Shown piece after piece: positions 26,640 through 35,883 of a stretch of 64,000 nt of DNA. Location of the stretch: the NCBI RefSeq assembly GCF_004122035.1, contig NZ_SAXA01000009.1, positions 1 through 64,000 on the forward strand, read 5' to 3'. A program made the position numbers and the translations under genes. The number at the start of each line of letters is the position of its first letter. Position 1 is the stretch's first letter. The notes beneath the pieces are model-generated. The model searched no databases. It had not been told where the DNA came from and saw nothing but the letters and a program-made list of their open reading frames with translations. The DNA comes from Ancylomarina salipaludis (lineage in GTDB: Bacteria; Bacteroidota; Bacteroidia; Bacteroidales; Marinifilaceae).

Positions 26640-29600
26640 TTATAAACCTAACTTCAATGTAAATGTAAACTGTTTAGGTACTGGTGCGGCTACACCTCCC
26701 GAGTTGAAGAATTCCGGATCCTGTCCATTCAGTTTATCATCAGAGTATAATAAAAACAAGTTGGTTGCTTGTAATTTAACAGATAGATTGTTGACGCCTA
26801 ATTTTCCAGTAATAGTTTTAGGAAATTCATATGCCAATGAAATCTGTTTCATTCGAATAAAATCACCTTTTGCAATACGAGCCGAAGAATAGTTGTAGGC
26901 ATTATATGCAGTCGCAAGATCTGAAGCGCCAATATTTCTTTCCTGTCTAACAGTTGCAATAGTTGGAATGTTGGTATAGGCTTCATCACCTGGTTTTATC
27001 CAACGATTTTTAAATTCACGAGGTAGTGCAGCAAGATCAGAATAAGAACTGTTAAATACAGGATCTAAACGCACAACATTACCAAAGGCATAGGTCATAA
27101 AGACATTTAGAGTTAGTCCTTTATAGGTGAAAACATTACTTAAGCTACCAACATCAGTAGGATCTGTAGAACCAGAGTACTCCAAGAAATCAAGTTTATC
27201 TCTTTCCTGAAAATAGATATCGCTAACAGTAATATCACCATCCTGATTCAAGAATGTTGGCAAACCTTCATTATTTAGTCCTTTAAAAGGAATTGAGAAG
27301 ATTGAACGAACGTTGTACCCTTCTTTAGCAAAACCAGAACCGGAAACCAGATCCATAACTCTTGAAAAGGTGTTAAGCTCTGTGACTTTATTTTTAGCCT
27401 TTGAATAAACAAAGTTCGTCACCCATGAGAAATCTCGGGTTGTGATATTTTTGGTTGAAACCGAGAACTCAAAACCGTGAGATTCCATTGATGCAACGTT
27501 ACCATACTTGGTTCCTTCACCACCAAGACCTTGTGTTTTAACAATTCCAATAAGATCGAAATTATCACGAGTATACCAGTCTACTGTTGTATTGATTCGG
27601 TTGTTTAAGAAGCCAATTTCTGCACCAACATTAATTTCATGTTTTTTCTCATAAGTTAGTTCACTGTTTTCCAGAGATGCAATTTCCAGAGCACTTTCTT
27701 TAACACCTGCGGTTGGTCTCCAAGGCGTTTTACTTCTAATATCAACCAATGAATTGGTAACATTACTAGGTCCTCTATCAGCTGTCAAACTATACGATCC
27801 TTTTAATGTAAAGTTTGATAGAGCAGGTTTAAATTGTTGAAAGAAATTCTCCTCATGAGCATTCCAGGCTCCTGAAATATTCCAGGTTGGTAACCAGCGC
27901 GCGCTTTTTGACTTTCCTAATTTGTTCGATCCTTCATAACGCAATGTACCGTTGATAGTATATCTGTGTTTATATGAATAAGTTGCGTTTCCGAAGAAAG
28001 CCATATTGCGGTATCGGGTATTTTCCATACCATAATACAGATTATTGTTTTCAATACCTTTTTTAAATAGCTGGTAGTCATAAAACGGAATCTCACCCAT
28101 AGAGTATTGCATACCCCAACCTGTATTGTTTGTTTTCTTACGGTCAGAAGAGTTGATCTCCATACCACCATATAAGTTTAAGATATGAACATCGTTGTAT
28201 ACGTCTTTGTATGAGGCTGTTGTTCTGAAGTCATAACCCAGCATACTATAATCTGTACGTTTATAAATACCTCCTTGTGGTAAAATGCTTACAGGCAGTG
28301 CATAAGGGTCATCAGGATCGGTATACAAGAATGAGTTTCTATCACGAATAGTTGAGTTCGGCATTGCTCGATAGGCTTCAGCCTGATTTGAAAATTCGGT
28401 AATATTATGCTCTTGAGAAGTTGATTGATATTTGATCGCACCTAATGCACTTAATTCAACTTTAGGTGTCACTTTCCACTTTAATTCTGTTTGGAATTTT
28501 ATATCAACAATATTTAAATCGATATAATTTTCACCCAATTCTTTTTTGATATTAAAAGGTGCATAATTACGAGTATAAGATGCATCGGGATCTAAAGTTC
28601 TTGAAGAGTTTAATGCAAAAGAGTAAGGATTGATATCAAAGTCTCTTTTTACTTTACCTGTTACAGCATCAACATCTTGTGATAAAGTTCCCGGAGCTTT
28701 TTGCTTTCTGTAAGAAGCATTACTAATTGTGTTGAACGATAGATTATCTAAAATCTTATAATTCGATTTAAAATTAGCTGTATAACGGTTTACTTTACTC
28801 GCTTGAGTCCATCCCGGGTCAAGTAATGCACTAACAGATGCATAATAGGAAGCTTTATCATTACCTGAAGACATGCTTACGGAATGACTTTGCATCAAGT
28901 TGGTATTGAATAATTCTTTAAACCAGTCTGTATTTCTATTTTCAGCCTGACGTAAGAATGCTGCTTTAGCTTCTGGTGTATTTTTTAGTAAAAAATTTCC
29001 ATTAGCATCCGTTTGGTTAAGTCTCTGATACATTCTTCCATAAACACCACTTTCTGCAGCATTTGCAACATCAGCATAATTAAGCCATCCACCTTCACGC
29101 ATGTCTTCGTAAACAGACATTTGTTCTTGCGAATTCATGATATTGAAATCATTATATGAAGGTGTTAATCTTGAAGTAAATTCACCAGTATATGAAATAC
29201 GACTAACTCCTGCTTTACCTTTTTTTGTTGTAATAACAATTACACCAGCCATTGCTCGTGCACCATAGATTGAAGTTGCAGAACCATCTTTCAAAACTTC
29301 AAAGCTTTCAATATCATCTGAGTTTAATCCCGCAATAGCAGAACTAATTAGAGTTGATACGTCTCCTGAAGCAAGTGCATCAGAAGTCAGTTCTACAACA
29401 TCTTCTAAAATAACACCATCAACAACCCATAACGGTTTTGAACTACCATAGATTGAAGTTGCACCACGAACACGGATTTTTGGTGCTGCACCAAAAGTTC
29501 CTGAAACATTTTGTACAGAAACCCCAGCAGATCTACCTTCAAGAGCTCTACTTATGTCAGGTATACCAGCCAATTTTATTTCTTCAGCTTGTAATTTCTC

Positions 29601-30290
29601 ACTAGCACCTGTAAATAATCGCTTGTCAGTCGAGATCATACCTGTTACAACGACTTCATTTAGGCTTTCAGAAGAAGATTTTAAAGTAATATTCAATTTT
29701 GTCTGATTTGTAATTTTAATTTCTTTTGAATCCATTCCCACAAAAGAAAAAACTAAAATTGCACCTTTTGATGGGACTGTAATTTGGTATTTACCATCGA
29801 AATCAGTTGAAACACCCGTACTGGTTCCTTTTATCACGACTGAAACACCAGGTAAAGTTTCACCTTGCTCATCGGTAACAACACCAGAGATCTTCTTATC
29901 TTCCTGTACTGTATTTGTGTTGTTAATTGGTGTTTTAGTAGCAGGTTTGATAATAACAACATTATCCTTGATTTTGTATTCTAGGTTTGTGCCCTTTAAA
30001 CTTTCATCAAGAATTGTTTTGATATCTCCAGCTTTGTTTGAGATAGAAATGTTGTCGATATTCTCGACATCTTCTACACTGTACAGAAAGGTATAATCTG
30101 ATTGTTTTTTTATTGAGTTAAAGATCTCAATTAAAGAAGTTTGTTTTAAATCGACTCTTAGTAATGCAGGTTGTGGGGCTGCGATCGAGCTTACATGAAT
30201 CACGCTTAGCATTAAGAGCATGAGTAACAGTCGTTTCCCTCTGAGGATGACCCCAGAAAAACAGAAAGACTTTTCTCGTTTTTTTTCCAT
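26640..30290 (-). CDS. SusC/RagA family TonB-linked outer-membrane protein with STN domain
   Basis: 1216-aa TonB-dependent transporter. Order: long signal region (~1-38), STN/secretin domain (~45-115: LLRVDLKQTSLIEIFNSIKK, NVVIIKPA), carboxypeptidase-D regulatory-like domain (~132-210: GVVTDEQGETLPGVSVVIKG), plug (~215-345, including RGATSIYGSSKPLWVVDGVI and SIYGARAMAGVIVITTKKGK), then the 22-stranded barrel ending in KQFTFTLKLGL. The STN domain is the part that contacts a FecR-type anti-sigma factor, and fecR and an ECF sigma gene lie directly upstream. It exports no enzyme itself; with SusD it forms the import complex. Confidence 0.97.
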   Translation of the reverse strand: MEKKREKSFCFSGVILRGKRLLLMLLMLSVIHVSSIAAPQPALLRVDLKQTSLIEIFNSIKKQSDYTFLYSVEDVENIDNISISNKAGDIKTILDESLKGTNLEYKIKDNVVIIKPATKTPINNTNTVQEDKKISGVVTDEQGETLPGVSVVIKGTSTGVSTDFDGKYQITVPSKGAILVFSFVGMDSKEIKITNQTKLNITLKSSSESLNEVVVTGMISTDKRLFTGASEKLQAEEIKLAGIPDISRALEGRSAGVSVQNVSGTFGAAPKIRVRGATSIYGSSKPLWVVDGVILEDVVELTSDALASGDVSTLISSAIAGLNSDDIESFEVLKDGSATSIYGARAMAGVIVITTKKGKAGVSRISYTGEFTSRLTPSYNDFNIMNSQEQMSVYEDMREGGWLNYADVANAAESGVYGRMYQRLNQTDANGNFLLKNTPEAKAAFLRQAENRNTDWFKELFNTNLMQSHSVSMSSGNDKASYYASVSALLDPGWTQASKVNRYTANFKSNYKILDNLSFNTISNASYRKQKAPGTLSQDVDAVTGKVKRDFDINPYSFALNSSRTLDPDASYTRNYAPFNIKKELGENYIDLNIVDIKFQTELKWKVTPKVELSALGAIKYQSTSQEHNITEFSNQAEAYRAMPNSTIRDRNSFLYTDPDDPYALPVSILPQGGIYKRTDYSMLGYDFRTTASYKDVYNDVHILNLYGGMEINSSDRKKTNNTGWGMQYSMGEIPFYDYQLFKKGIENNNLYYGMENTRYRNMAFFGNATYSYKHRYTINGTLRYEGSNKLGKSKSARWLPTWNISGAWNAHEENFFQQFKPALSNFTLKGSYSLTADRGPSNVTNSLVDIRSKTPWRPTAGVKESALEIASLENSELTYEKKHEINVGAEIGFLNNRINTTVDWYTRDNFDLIGIVKTQGLGGEGTKYGNVASMESHGFEFSVSTKNITTRDFSWVTNFVYSKAKNKVTELNTFSRVMDLVSGSGFAKEGYNVRSIFSIPFKGLNNEGLPTFLNQDGDITVSDIYFQERDKLDFLEYSGSTDPTDVGSLSNVFTYKGLTLNVFMTYAFGNVVRLDPVFNSSYSDLAALPREFKNRWIKPGDEAYTNIPTIATVRQERNIGASDLATAYNAYNYSSARIAKGDFIRMKQISLAYEFPKTITGKLGVNNLSVKLQATNLFLLYSDDKLNGQDPEFFNSGGVAAPVPKQFTFTLKLGL

Positions 30291-30352
30291 AATTTTATAG
30301 TTGATTTGGTTAGTATTCCATTTCTGCTACAACAGAAATGATTTATTGACAG

Positions 30353-30383
30353 ATACGGAGTTAGTTGCAAGCTTTCTCCGTAT
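30353..30383 (-). other. intercistronic hairpin between fecR and susC
   Basis: 8-bp stem ATACGGAG (30353-30360) / CTCCGTAT (30376-30383) just after the fecR stop. On the minus strand it has no T-run after it, so it looks like a processing or partial-termination element and not a full terminator for fecR. The T-run lies on the other side. Confidence 0.5.
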
Positions 30384-30388
30384 TTTTT

Positions 30389-31564
30389 TTAATTTAATTT
30401 TTCTACAAGTACGGATCTGTTTTTAATTGAAAATTTAACTTTATCTGTAAATTCGATCATTTCCAATACATTGTTGAAATCTTCGTATCGGGCTAAATCA
30501 CCAGTGAATTTTAGGTCTTTAGATTCATTATTAAGAAAAAAGACTTCCACATTATACCAGCGTGATAATCGAATCATGATGTCTTCAAGCCTCTCATTTT
30601 GGAAAACAAGTCGACCATTTTTCCAGGCAGTATAGATTTCAGTGTCCACATGTGTTTTCTTAAAATCTCCATTGTACTTGTTGATGCAAAATTGGTCGTT
30701 GGGTAATAGTATCTCTTTCTGATTTCGAAGTTGATCCTTAACTTCAACCCGACCCTCGACAAGAGTGGTAATTATTTCTTTTTCATCGTTATATGCATTC
30801 ACATTGAATGAGGTACCCAGAACTTTTATTTGAAAATCATTCATTTTTACAACAAAAGGGAAATCTTTATTCTTGCTGACATCAAAGAAGGCCTCACCTT
30901 CCAGTTCAACAAGGCGTTCTTTACCTGAAAATTTGGTGGGATATTTTAATTTTGAATTGGAATTAAGCCAGATCTTTGTTCCATCGCTAAGAGTTAGATT
31001 ATATTCACCTCCTTTGGGGATAATTAATGAATTATAGGTGATTTTTTCTTTATTAGTGATTTTATTGTCATTCGTATAAATGAGATGCCCCTCGGTATTG
31101 CTGATTTCCAGGCCTTCTTCCTTAAGCTTAACGAATTCATCCAGAATTATCGTTTCACCCTTATCTCGCATTAATAGGGCTTGGTTTTTACCGGGAGAAA
31201 TATGAGCAGTTTGATTTGTTGGTTTGTTTGGAATAGAATTAATAATAAAGAAAGTACTTATACCAATTACGATAATACTTGCTGCATATTTTAGAAATTC
31301 TGTTCTGATCTTTCGCGTTTTTTTCTCTTGTAAGTTGGTGTTTATTTTATGCCATATTTCTTCTTTTTTTACTTTTTCGAGTTGCTCTTCGTTTTTAAAA
31401 AAGTTTGTTTCCGGGTTCTTCGAGAGTTTATGATAGAGATCTAGATTTTCCTTACTGTCGTATTTCCATTCATCTAAAATATGACTTTCTTCCAGAGATA
31501 ATTTCCCTTTTAATCTCTTTGATATAAGCTCAGCAATTTTAAATGAGGAATTTAATTGATTCAT
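30389..31564 (-). CDS. FecR family anti-sigma factor
   Basis: 391-aa inner-membrane regulator. N-terminal cytoplasmic anti-sigma part (~1-100), one membrane helix (~FLKYAASIIVIGISTFFIIN), FecR domain (periplasmic, with SLIIPKGGEYNLTLSDGTKIWLNSNSKL split here: PKGGEYNLTLSDGTKIWLNS is the core) and a C-terminal DUF4974 domain (RLEDIMIRLSRWYNVEVFF). It should pass a signal from the STN domain of the SusC transporter to the sigma factor encoded upstream. I chose the ATG at 31564; an earlier in-frame start at 31627 would run through the terminator-like hairpin. Confidence 0.94.
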   Translation of the reverse strand: MNQLNSSFKIAELISKRLKGKLSLEESHILDEWKYDSKENLDLYHKLSKNPETNFFKNEEQLEKVKKEEIWHKINTNLQEKKTRKIRTEFLKYAASIIVIGISTFFIINSIPNKPTNQTAHISPGKNQALLMRDKGETIILDEFVKLKEEGLEISNTEGHLIYTNDNKITNKEKITYNSLIIPKGGEYNLTLSDGTKIWLNSNSKLKYPTKFSGKERLVELEGEAFFDVSKNKDFPFVVKMNDFQIKVLGTSFNVNAYNDEKEIITTLVEGRVEVKDQLRNQKEILLPNDQFCINKYNGDFKKTHVDTEIYTAWKNGRLVFQNERLEDIMIRLSRWYNVEVFFLNNESKDLKFTGDLARYEDFNNVLEMIEFTDKVKFSIKNRSVLVEKLN

Positions 31565-31612
31565 CTTCTTATTAGCATTAGTAGTTTGTATCTGCTTAAA
31601 CAGGAAGAATAG

Positions 31613-31652
31613 AAAAAGGGGTGACAAAAAATATTTTTTTCACCCCTTTTTT
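31613..31652. terminator. terminator-like hairpin between sigma factor and fecR
   Basis: Stem of about 12 bp, AAAAAGGGGTGA (31613-31624) / TCACCCCTTTTT (31640-31651), AT-rich loop, A/T runs on both flanks. It lies between the sigma-factor stop and the fecR start, both minus strand. Confidence 0.75.
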
Positions 31653-31692
31653 TTTTAATATGTCTTATTTTGATTGGTTATCAGTTTTTTAG

Positions 31693-32229
31693 TCAGGTTT
31701 TGTCTTTTAGTTTTTCTTTTACAAATCGACTTGCTCGAAGTTTTTGTGTTTTTACCGTATTGATTGATATTTCAAGATCTTCAGCAATATCTTTATTTTT
31801 AACACCTTTTAGACTCAGAAGATAAATAATGCGTGCAGAAGCTGGTAATTCTTTTACTGCCTCTGCGATATGACGATTGACTTCTTCTTCGATAATATTT
31901 CTATAAAAGATATTTTCGTCATAGGCGTTTGAATCTTGTCGTTGTTCAAATTTCTTTTTGACAGATTGGTGTTCAATATGATTGAGACAGGCGTTTTTAA
32001 CAGATTTGTACAGAAAAGCTTTTAAAGCTAAGTCATGAAAGAAGTAGGCACGTTTCTCCCAGGCTTTAATGAAGATCTCTTGCAAAATGTCTTCCATGAC
32101 ATCTTGGTTTGAGATGTATTTCATTCCAAAAAGATACAGAGCATCAAAATAACGTTCGTATATCTTTTTAAAGGCGAAATTATCTCCATTTCTAAATTGC
32201 TTTAGAATGGAGTTACTTAGGGGTTTCAT
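31693..32229 (-). CDS. ECF RNA polymerase sigma factor
   Basis: 178-aa sigma-70 family factor with region 2 (FAFKKIYERYFDALYLFGMKYI, VMEDILQEIFIKAWEK) and region 4 (LPASARIIYLLSLKGVKNKDIAEDLEISINTVKTQ), and no regions 1 or 3: an extracytoplasmic-function factor of the FecI-like group common in Bacteroidota. Followed by FecR, SusC and SusD, so it most likely drives expression of this transport locus when FecR releases it. Its own promoter was not identified. Confidence 0.95.
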   Translation of the reverse strand: MKPLSNSILKQFRNGDNFAFKKIYERYFDALYLFGMKYISNQDVMEDILQEIFIKAWEKRAYFFHDLALKAFLYKSVKNACLNHIEHQSVKKKFEQRQDSNAYDENIFYRNIIEEEVNRHIAEAVKELPASARIIYLLSLKGVKNKDIAEDLEISINTVKTQKLRASRFVKEKLKDKT

Positions 32230-32553
32230 GATTAATTCAGTTAGTAGTGGTTATAATTGGGTCAACAATTATATACATTTTTTCTTATATTTTATTCATG
32301 AAAAATGATGCTCTATAATTTTATTGATGCAATTTACCTTTAAAGGTTTTATATTATTGTAAATTAAGATCAAAGATGGGAGGAAAATTTAATCTGCAAC
32401 GGTGATTTCTTAACTGCAAAGAAAAGAGCTGTTTGAGGTTTGTTATTTAAATTAGATTATTTATATAATGGTGTGTGGTTTTATATAAGAGAAAAATCAA
32501 TTAAAATTTCAATTGTTTTTTGTAAAATAATTGAAATTGTTTTGTGATTTAGA
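32230..32553. other. intergenic region with inverted repeats upstream of the ECF sigma gene
   Basis: No gene seen. It holds two palindromic TTATATAA copies (32461-32468 and 32481-32488) flanking GGTGTGTGG, and a 10-bp inverted repeat AATTTCAATT (32505-32514) / AATTGAAATT (32529-32538). These may be regulatory but could also be by-products of the AT-rich composition. Confidence 0.4.
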
Positions 32554-32592
32554 AAATAAAAAAAGGTCCGAAGTATACACTTCGAACCTTTT
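32554..32592 (-). terminator. terminator of the C1-like peptidase gene
   Basis: 14-bp stem with one mismatch, AAAAGGTCCGAAGT (32561-32574) / ACTTCGAACCTTTT (32579-32592), loop ATAC. On the minus strand a T-rich run follows. Confidence 0.85.
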
Positions 32593-32620
32593 AAATTATT
32601 CTTTAAAAATATGATAAGTA

Positions 32621-33829
32621 TTATATTCCCAATTTTGCCTTAATATTTGCAGGAACCGCATCTTTATGAACCATGATTGCGACTGTTTTAAGGCGAACGT
32701 ATGATTCACTCATATTTAAGTAGCCACCCATTTTATTAGAGTTTTTAGCCCATGAGTTTTTAGTTTTGTAATAACGTGTTCCATTCTGATCCTTCACAAT
32801 CCCGGTTAAGTGCATCAAGTGATCATCAGTTGTTTGGTAGTTGTCGAAAGTTGCTTGTCTCAGCACTTGATCAACTTTTACTTCCGATCCGGGTTTATCG
32901 AACTTATATAATAATGCGTTCTTTTCTTTGGTAGACATAGCATCCCATTTCTCAATTTCAGAGTTGGTCATGTCTTTTACATTTGAAATCGGAAGAATTG
33001 CAACACCATTGCGATGCGAGAATCCTTTTTCACTAACATCTCCATCCCAACATACAGAATAACCATTGGTTAGTGCATTATCGATGACTGTCATTAGCTC
33101 GTCAATAGGCAGGTTGTAATACATATCATCCGACCAGTTGTCAGGAATCTCAAGGTTCATTTGCTTGTAAAAAGGATGATGTGAATAGGATGTCAATTCG
33201 ATATAATCATCAGGATTAAAACCAGTTTGCTTCATGAACTCAACAGTTGAAATCGTTTTTCCATTTGTTTCAAATTTTTCAGGCGCGGTTCCCATGTAGG
33301 TATCAAGAACACTATTAACTGATTTGTTCCAAACCGGAGTAATATTTTTATTCGGGTTCTGTACAATCTGATCCAACATGGCTTTGGTAGATTTTACCAT
33401 TTCCTGATGGATATGATAGTCGCTCTGGTACTGATTTCCTGAGTATTCTGATTCAGGAATAAAACCAAATTCTTTGACAACGTTTAAGACATCATGAGCC
33501 TGACCTCCTTCGCTGTAGTTGCCTTTTCCGTGTAAACGGAAATAGTGCAAGGCTTTTTGTGAATAGGCATGTCGAACTGTAAACATTTCTGATAAGTCGA
33601 TGTTTCCTGCTCCTAAACGAATCAATTCTGTTTCGATGAATGAGGTTGTAGCAAAAGCCCAACACGTCCCTGTACTTTCCTGATTTCGGACTTCTGTGGT
33701 TGGCACATCAGCAACAGTGGTGAATTTGAAGCCTTCAGGCTCAGTTGTTTTTTTCTTTTTAGCGAAAGCTTGCCCTTGAACGCTTAATGTCAGAGAAAGC
33801 ACAATGACGCTTAGTTGTTTAAAATTCAT
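32621..33829 (-). CDS. secreted C1-like (bleomycin hydrolase family) aminopeptidase
   Basis: 402-aa papain-like peptidase of the C1B/bleomycin hydrolase group (PF03051). Signal peptide MNFKQLSVIVLSLTLSVQG ends near QAFA. The catalytic triad is visible: Cys in NQESTGTCWAFA, His in DDHLMHLTGI and Asn in KTKNSWAKNS. Classical bleomycin hydrolase is cytoplasmic, whereas this one is exported, as in other Bacteroidota. It may trim peptides in the periplasm. It stands alone, with its own terminator. Confidence 0.9.
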   Translation of the reverse strand: MNFKQLSVIVLSLTLSVQGQAFAKKKKTTEPEGFKFTTVADVPTTEVRNQESTGTCWAFATTSFIETELIRLGAGNIDLSEMFTVRHAYSQKALHYFRLHGKGNYSEGGQAHDVLNVVKEFGFIPESEYSGNQYQSDYHIHQEMVKSTKAMLDQIVQNPNKNITPVWNKSVNSVLDTYMGTAPEKFETNGKTISTVEFMKQTGFNPDDYIELTSYSHHPFYKQMNLEIPDNWSDDMYYNLPIDELMTVIDNALTNGYSVCWDGDVSEKGFSHRNGVAILPISNVKDMTNSEIEKWDAMSTKEKNALLYKFDKPGSEVKVDQVLRQATFDNYQTTDDHLMHLTGIVKDQNGTRYYKTKNSWAKNSNKMGGYLNMSESYVRLKTVAIMVHKDAVPANIKAKLGI

Positions 33830-33892
33830 GATTGTTGTTTTATGGTTGTGTTTTACATTTTGTGTGGAAAGATATTAAGATTACTGAACTAT

Positions 33893-34246
33893 TTACATGT
33901 TCAGGAGCTCATTTTGTAGTTTTTTAGTTAGGCTGGCAACGATTAGATTGTAAGAATGATTGATCCATTCTTTAAGTTGATTGTCTGAAATTGTACCATC
34001 AATGGCAACCATATTCCAGTGTTTTTTGTTTAAATGCCAGCCTGCTTGTACTTGCGGGAATTGTTCGCGTAACTCTACAGCTAGTTCGGGATCACATTTT
34101 ACACTCATGCTTAAATCCTTGTTGATATTGGTAAGTAAAAACATTTTATTCATCACCTTAAAAACAAGAACTTCCTGGTCGAATGGGAAGCCTTCGGTTA
34201 CGCCTTTTTTCGAAAGGCAGTAGTCTCTTAGTTCTTCAATATTCAT
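33893..34246 (-). CDS. MmcQ/YjbR family protein
   Basis: 117-aa protein of the MmcQ/YjbR family (CyaY-like fold, PF04237): MNIEELRDYCLSKKGVTEGFPF, VLVFKVMNKMFLLTN, SVKCDPELAVELREQFP and GWHLNKKHWNMV. Some members are described as DNA-binding, but the function is not settled. It is followed on the same strand by no close gene; upstream is YraN 19 bases away, so the two are probably co-transcribed. Confidence 0.9.
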   Translation of the reverse strand: MNIEELRDYCLSKKGVTEGFPFDQEVLVFKVMNKMFLLTNINKDLSMSVKCDPELAVELREQFPQVQAGWHLNKKHWNMVAIDGTISDNQLKEWINHSYNLIVASLTKKLQNELLNM

Positions 34247-34265
34247 GGTATTTAATAATTACAAA

Positions 34266-34631
34266 TTAGTCTATTGGTGCAATAAAGGCATTTTCGATAT
34301 GTTCGATATCAAATTTTCCCCCTCGTTTTATTACAGATATGACATCAAAACGGACCTCCATTTCAATATCTTTTAAATCGACATAAGCTTGAGTAGCTCG
34401 GCAAAGAAATTTAATTTTAGGTAAGGTAATGGCATCAGAAGGGTGTTCGAAATAATCTGTAGAACGCGATTTGACTTCCACTACGACAAGATATGTGCCG
34501 TCTGTTGCGACAATATCCAGTTCTTTTTTCTGATAAATCCAATTTCGATCCAGAATTTGATAACCTTTACTCATCATATGTTTGGTTGCCAAATCTTCTC
34601 CCAATTTACCTAAGTCGTTATGTTCTGCCAT
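34266..34631 (-). CDS. YraN family (UPF0102) putative endonuclease
   Basis: 121-aa protein with the nuclease-like fold of UPF0102: LGKLGEDLATKHMMSKGYQILDRN, then the PD-(D/E)xK-like pattern KELDIVATDGTYLVVVEVKSRS. Start set at the ATG 34631 because LGKxGE should lie near the N-terminus; an in-frame ATG at 34652 adds seven residues. Cellular role unknown; homologues are widespread single-copy genes. In a run with the LD-carboxypeptidase upstream and MmcQ/YjbR downstream. Confidence 0.92.
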   Translation of the reverse strand: MAEHNDLGKLGEDLATKHMMSKGYQILDRNWIYQKKELDIVATDGTYLVVVEVKSRSTDYFEHPSDAITLPKIKFLCRATQAYVDLKDIEMEVRFDVISVIKRGGKFDIEHIENAFIAPID

Positions 34632-34664
34632 ATTTGTTTGATTTTTAATCAAAAGTGCTAATCA

Positions 34665-35570
34665 TCAGTTTTTCCAACTCAATTCCACCTCTTTCTCTTT
34701 TACATCCAGTCTGATTTTTTTACCTAAGGGTAAAGGCCAGTTTTTATCGATATGTCCTGCAGGGAAATTAAAAATAAGGGGGTATTTGTAATCCTGAACA
34801 GCCTCTTGAATGATTTCGTATGCTGTTTTTCCAAATGGCGTTTCCCCATCTTTCATATCACTCATACCACCCACAATAAGTGCTTCGAGGTGGTCTAGTT
34901 TTCCACTTAGTTTTAAACTTAACATTAATCGATCTAAATGATATAAATCCTCATTTAAATCTTCGATAAAAAGAATTTTGTTGTGAGTATTCAGTTCGTA
35001 ATCCGTTGCATTCAAACTACAAATAATCGATAGATTTCCACCGACTAATTCAGCTTCACAGGATCCTGTTCTGTTGAATTGATGCGATGGAATTAGGTAA
35101 TTTGTCAATTTGCCTTCCAGATAATCTGCAAGTTTTTGCAGCGAAGGAGAATCAGCAATATTCTCGGTGAAATTGATTGGCATAGTAGCGTGCAAGCTTC
35201 CAAAATGAAGATGGTTTAAACGTGCATGAACAATGGTAATATCACTAAATCCAATGATCAGTTTGGGGTGTTTTTCAAACCCATCAAAAGTTAGCTTATC
35301 GATAATGCGAATGCAGCCATATCCTCCTCGAGCACAGATAATCGCTTTAATCTCTTTATGATCGAGCATGAATTGAAAATCAGCAGCCCGATCCTTGTCT
35401 GTTCCGGCAAATATATGATGTTCATCAAAAACATGTTTGCCCAAGATAACTTCGTAGCCTAAGGATTCGAGCACCTTTTGTGCGGTTATTATTTTTTGTT
35501 TATCGATTTTTCCTGCGGGAGCAATAAGCCCTATTTTATCGCCTTTTTTTAATGTGGAAGGTTGAAACAT
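34665..35570 (-). CDS. muramoyltetrapeptide LD-carboxypeptidase (peptidase S66)
   Basis: 301-aa serine peptidase of family S66 that removes the terminal D-Ala from muropeptide tetrapeptides during cell-wall recycling. Conserved parts are KGDKIGLIAPAG, FMLDHKEIKAIICARGGYGC, the nucleophile Ser in IGFSDITIVHA, the Glu in LFIEDLNEDLYHLDR and the His in FPAGHIDKNWPLPLG. The ATG at 35570 (MFQPSTLKKGDKIG) was preferred to an in-frame start 13 codons earlier. No signal peptide, so cytoplasmic as expected for a recycling enzyme. Confidence 0.94.
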   Translation of the reverse strand: MFQPSTLKKGDKIGLIAPAGKIDKQKIITAQKVLESLGYEVILGKHVFDEHHIFAGTDKDRAADFQFMLDHKEIKAIICARGGYGCIRIIDKLTFDGFEKHPKLIIGFSDITIVHARLNHLHFGSLHATMPINFTENIADSPSLQKLADYLEGKLTNYLIPSHQFNRTGSCEAELVGGNLSIICSLNATDYELNTHNKILFIEDLNEDLYHLDRLMLSLKLSGKLDHLEALIVGGMSDMKDGETPFGKTAYEIIQEAVQDYKYPLIFNFPAGHIDKNWPLPLGKKIRLDVKEKEVELSWKN

Positions 35571-35751
35571 ATGTGTATGATTGGGATCAATCAAAGATTT
35601 AAAAATCAATCGGATTCTGATTTCCTCTTTCGATATTGATCGTGTTAATTAAGAAATCACAAATTACAATAAAATCTTTAAATGTGAGAAAATGATTACT
35701 GAATGATTTCAAAGCTAAATGCTTGAATTTGTTATTTCTATTTTATCTTTG

Positions 35752-35883
35752 CGCTTCAGAGACCGATTCATTAATCGGCTACTCGCAACATATTTCATTA
35801 TTAATACCTAAGGTCTTGTTACGTTCCAGGAGACAAATTGATCTCTCTTGTTGAATATAGATCTTCTAAAACTTCTTTTTGAG
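35752..35883 (+). other. metG leader with small hairpins
   Basis: A TATCTTTG (35744-35751) matches the -7 element, giving a leader of about 125 bases. It contains a perfect 6-bp hairpin CCGATT (35763-35768) / AATCGG (35773-35778) with loop CATT. No known methionine or SAM riboswitch or T-box pattern was recognised. Confidence 0.4.

Noticed and set aside
35752-35883. T-box or SAM riboswitch before metG
   Set aside because: No T-box sequence, specifier-loop arrangement, or SAM aptamer core is visible.
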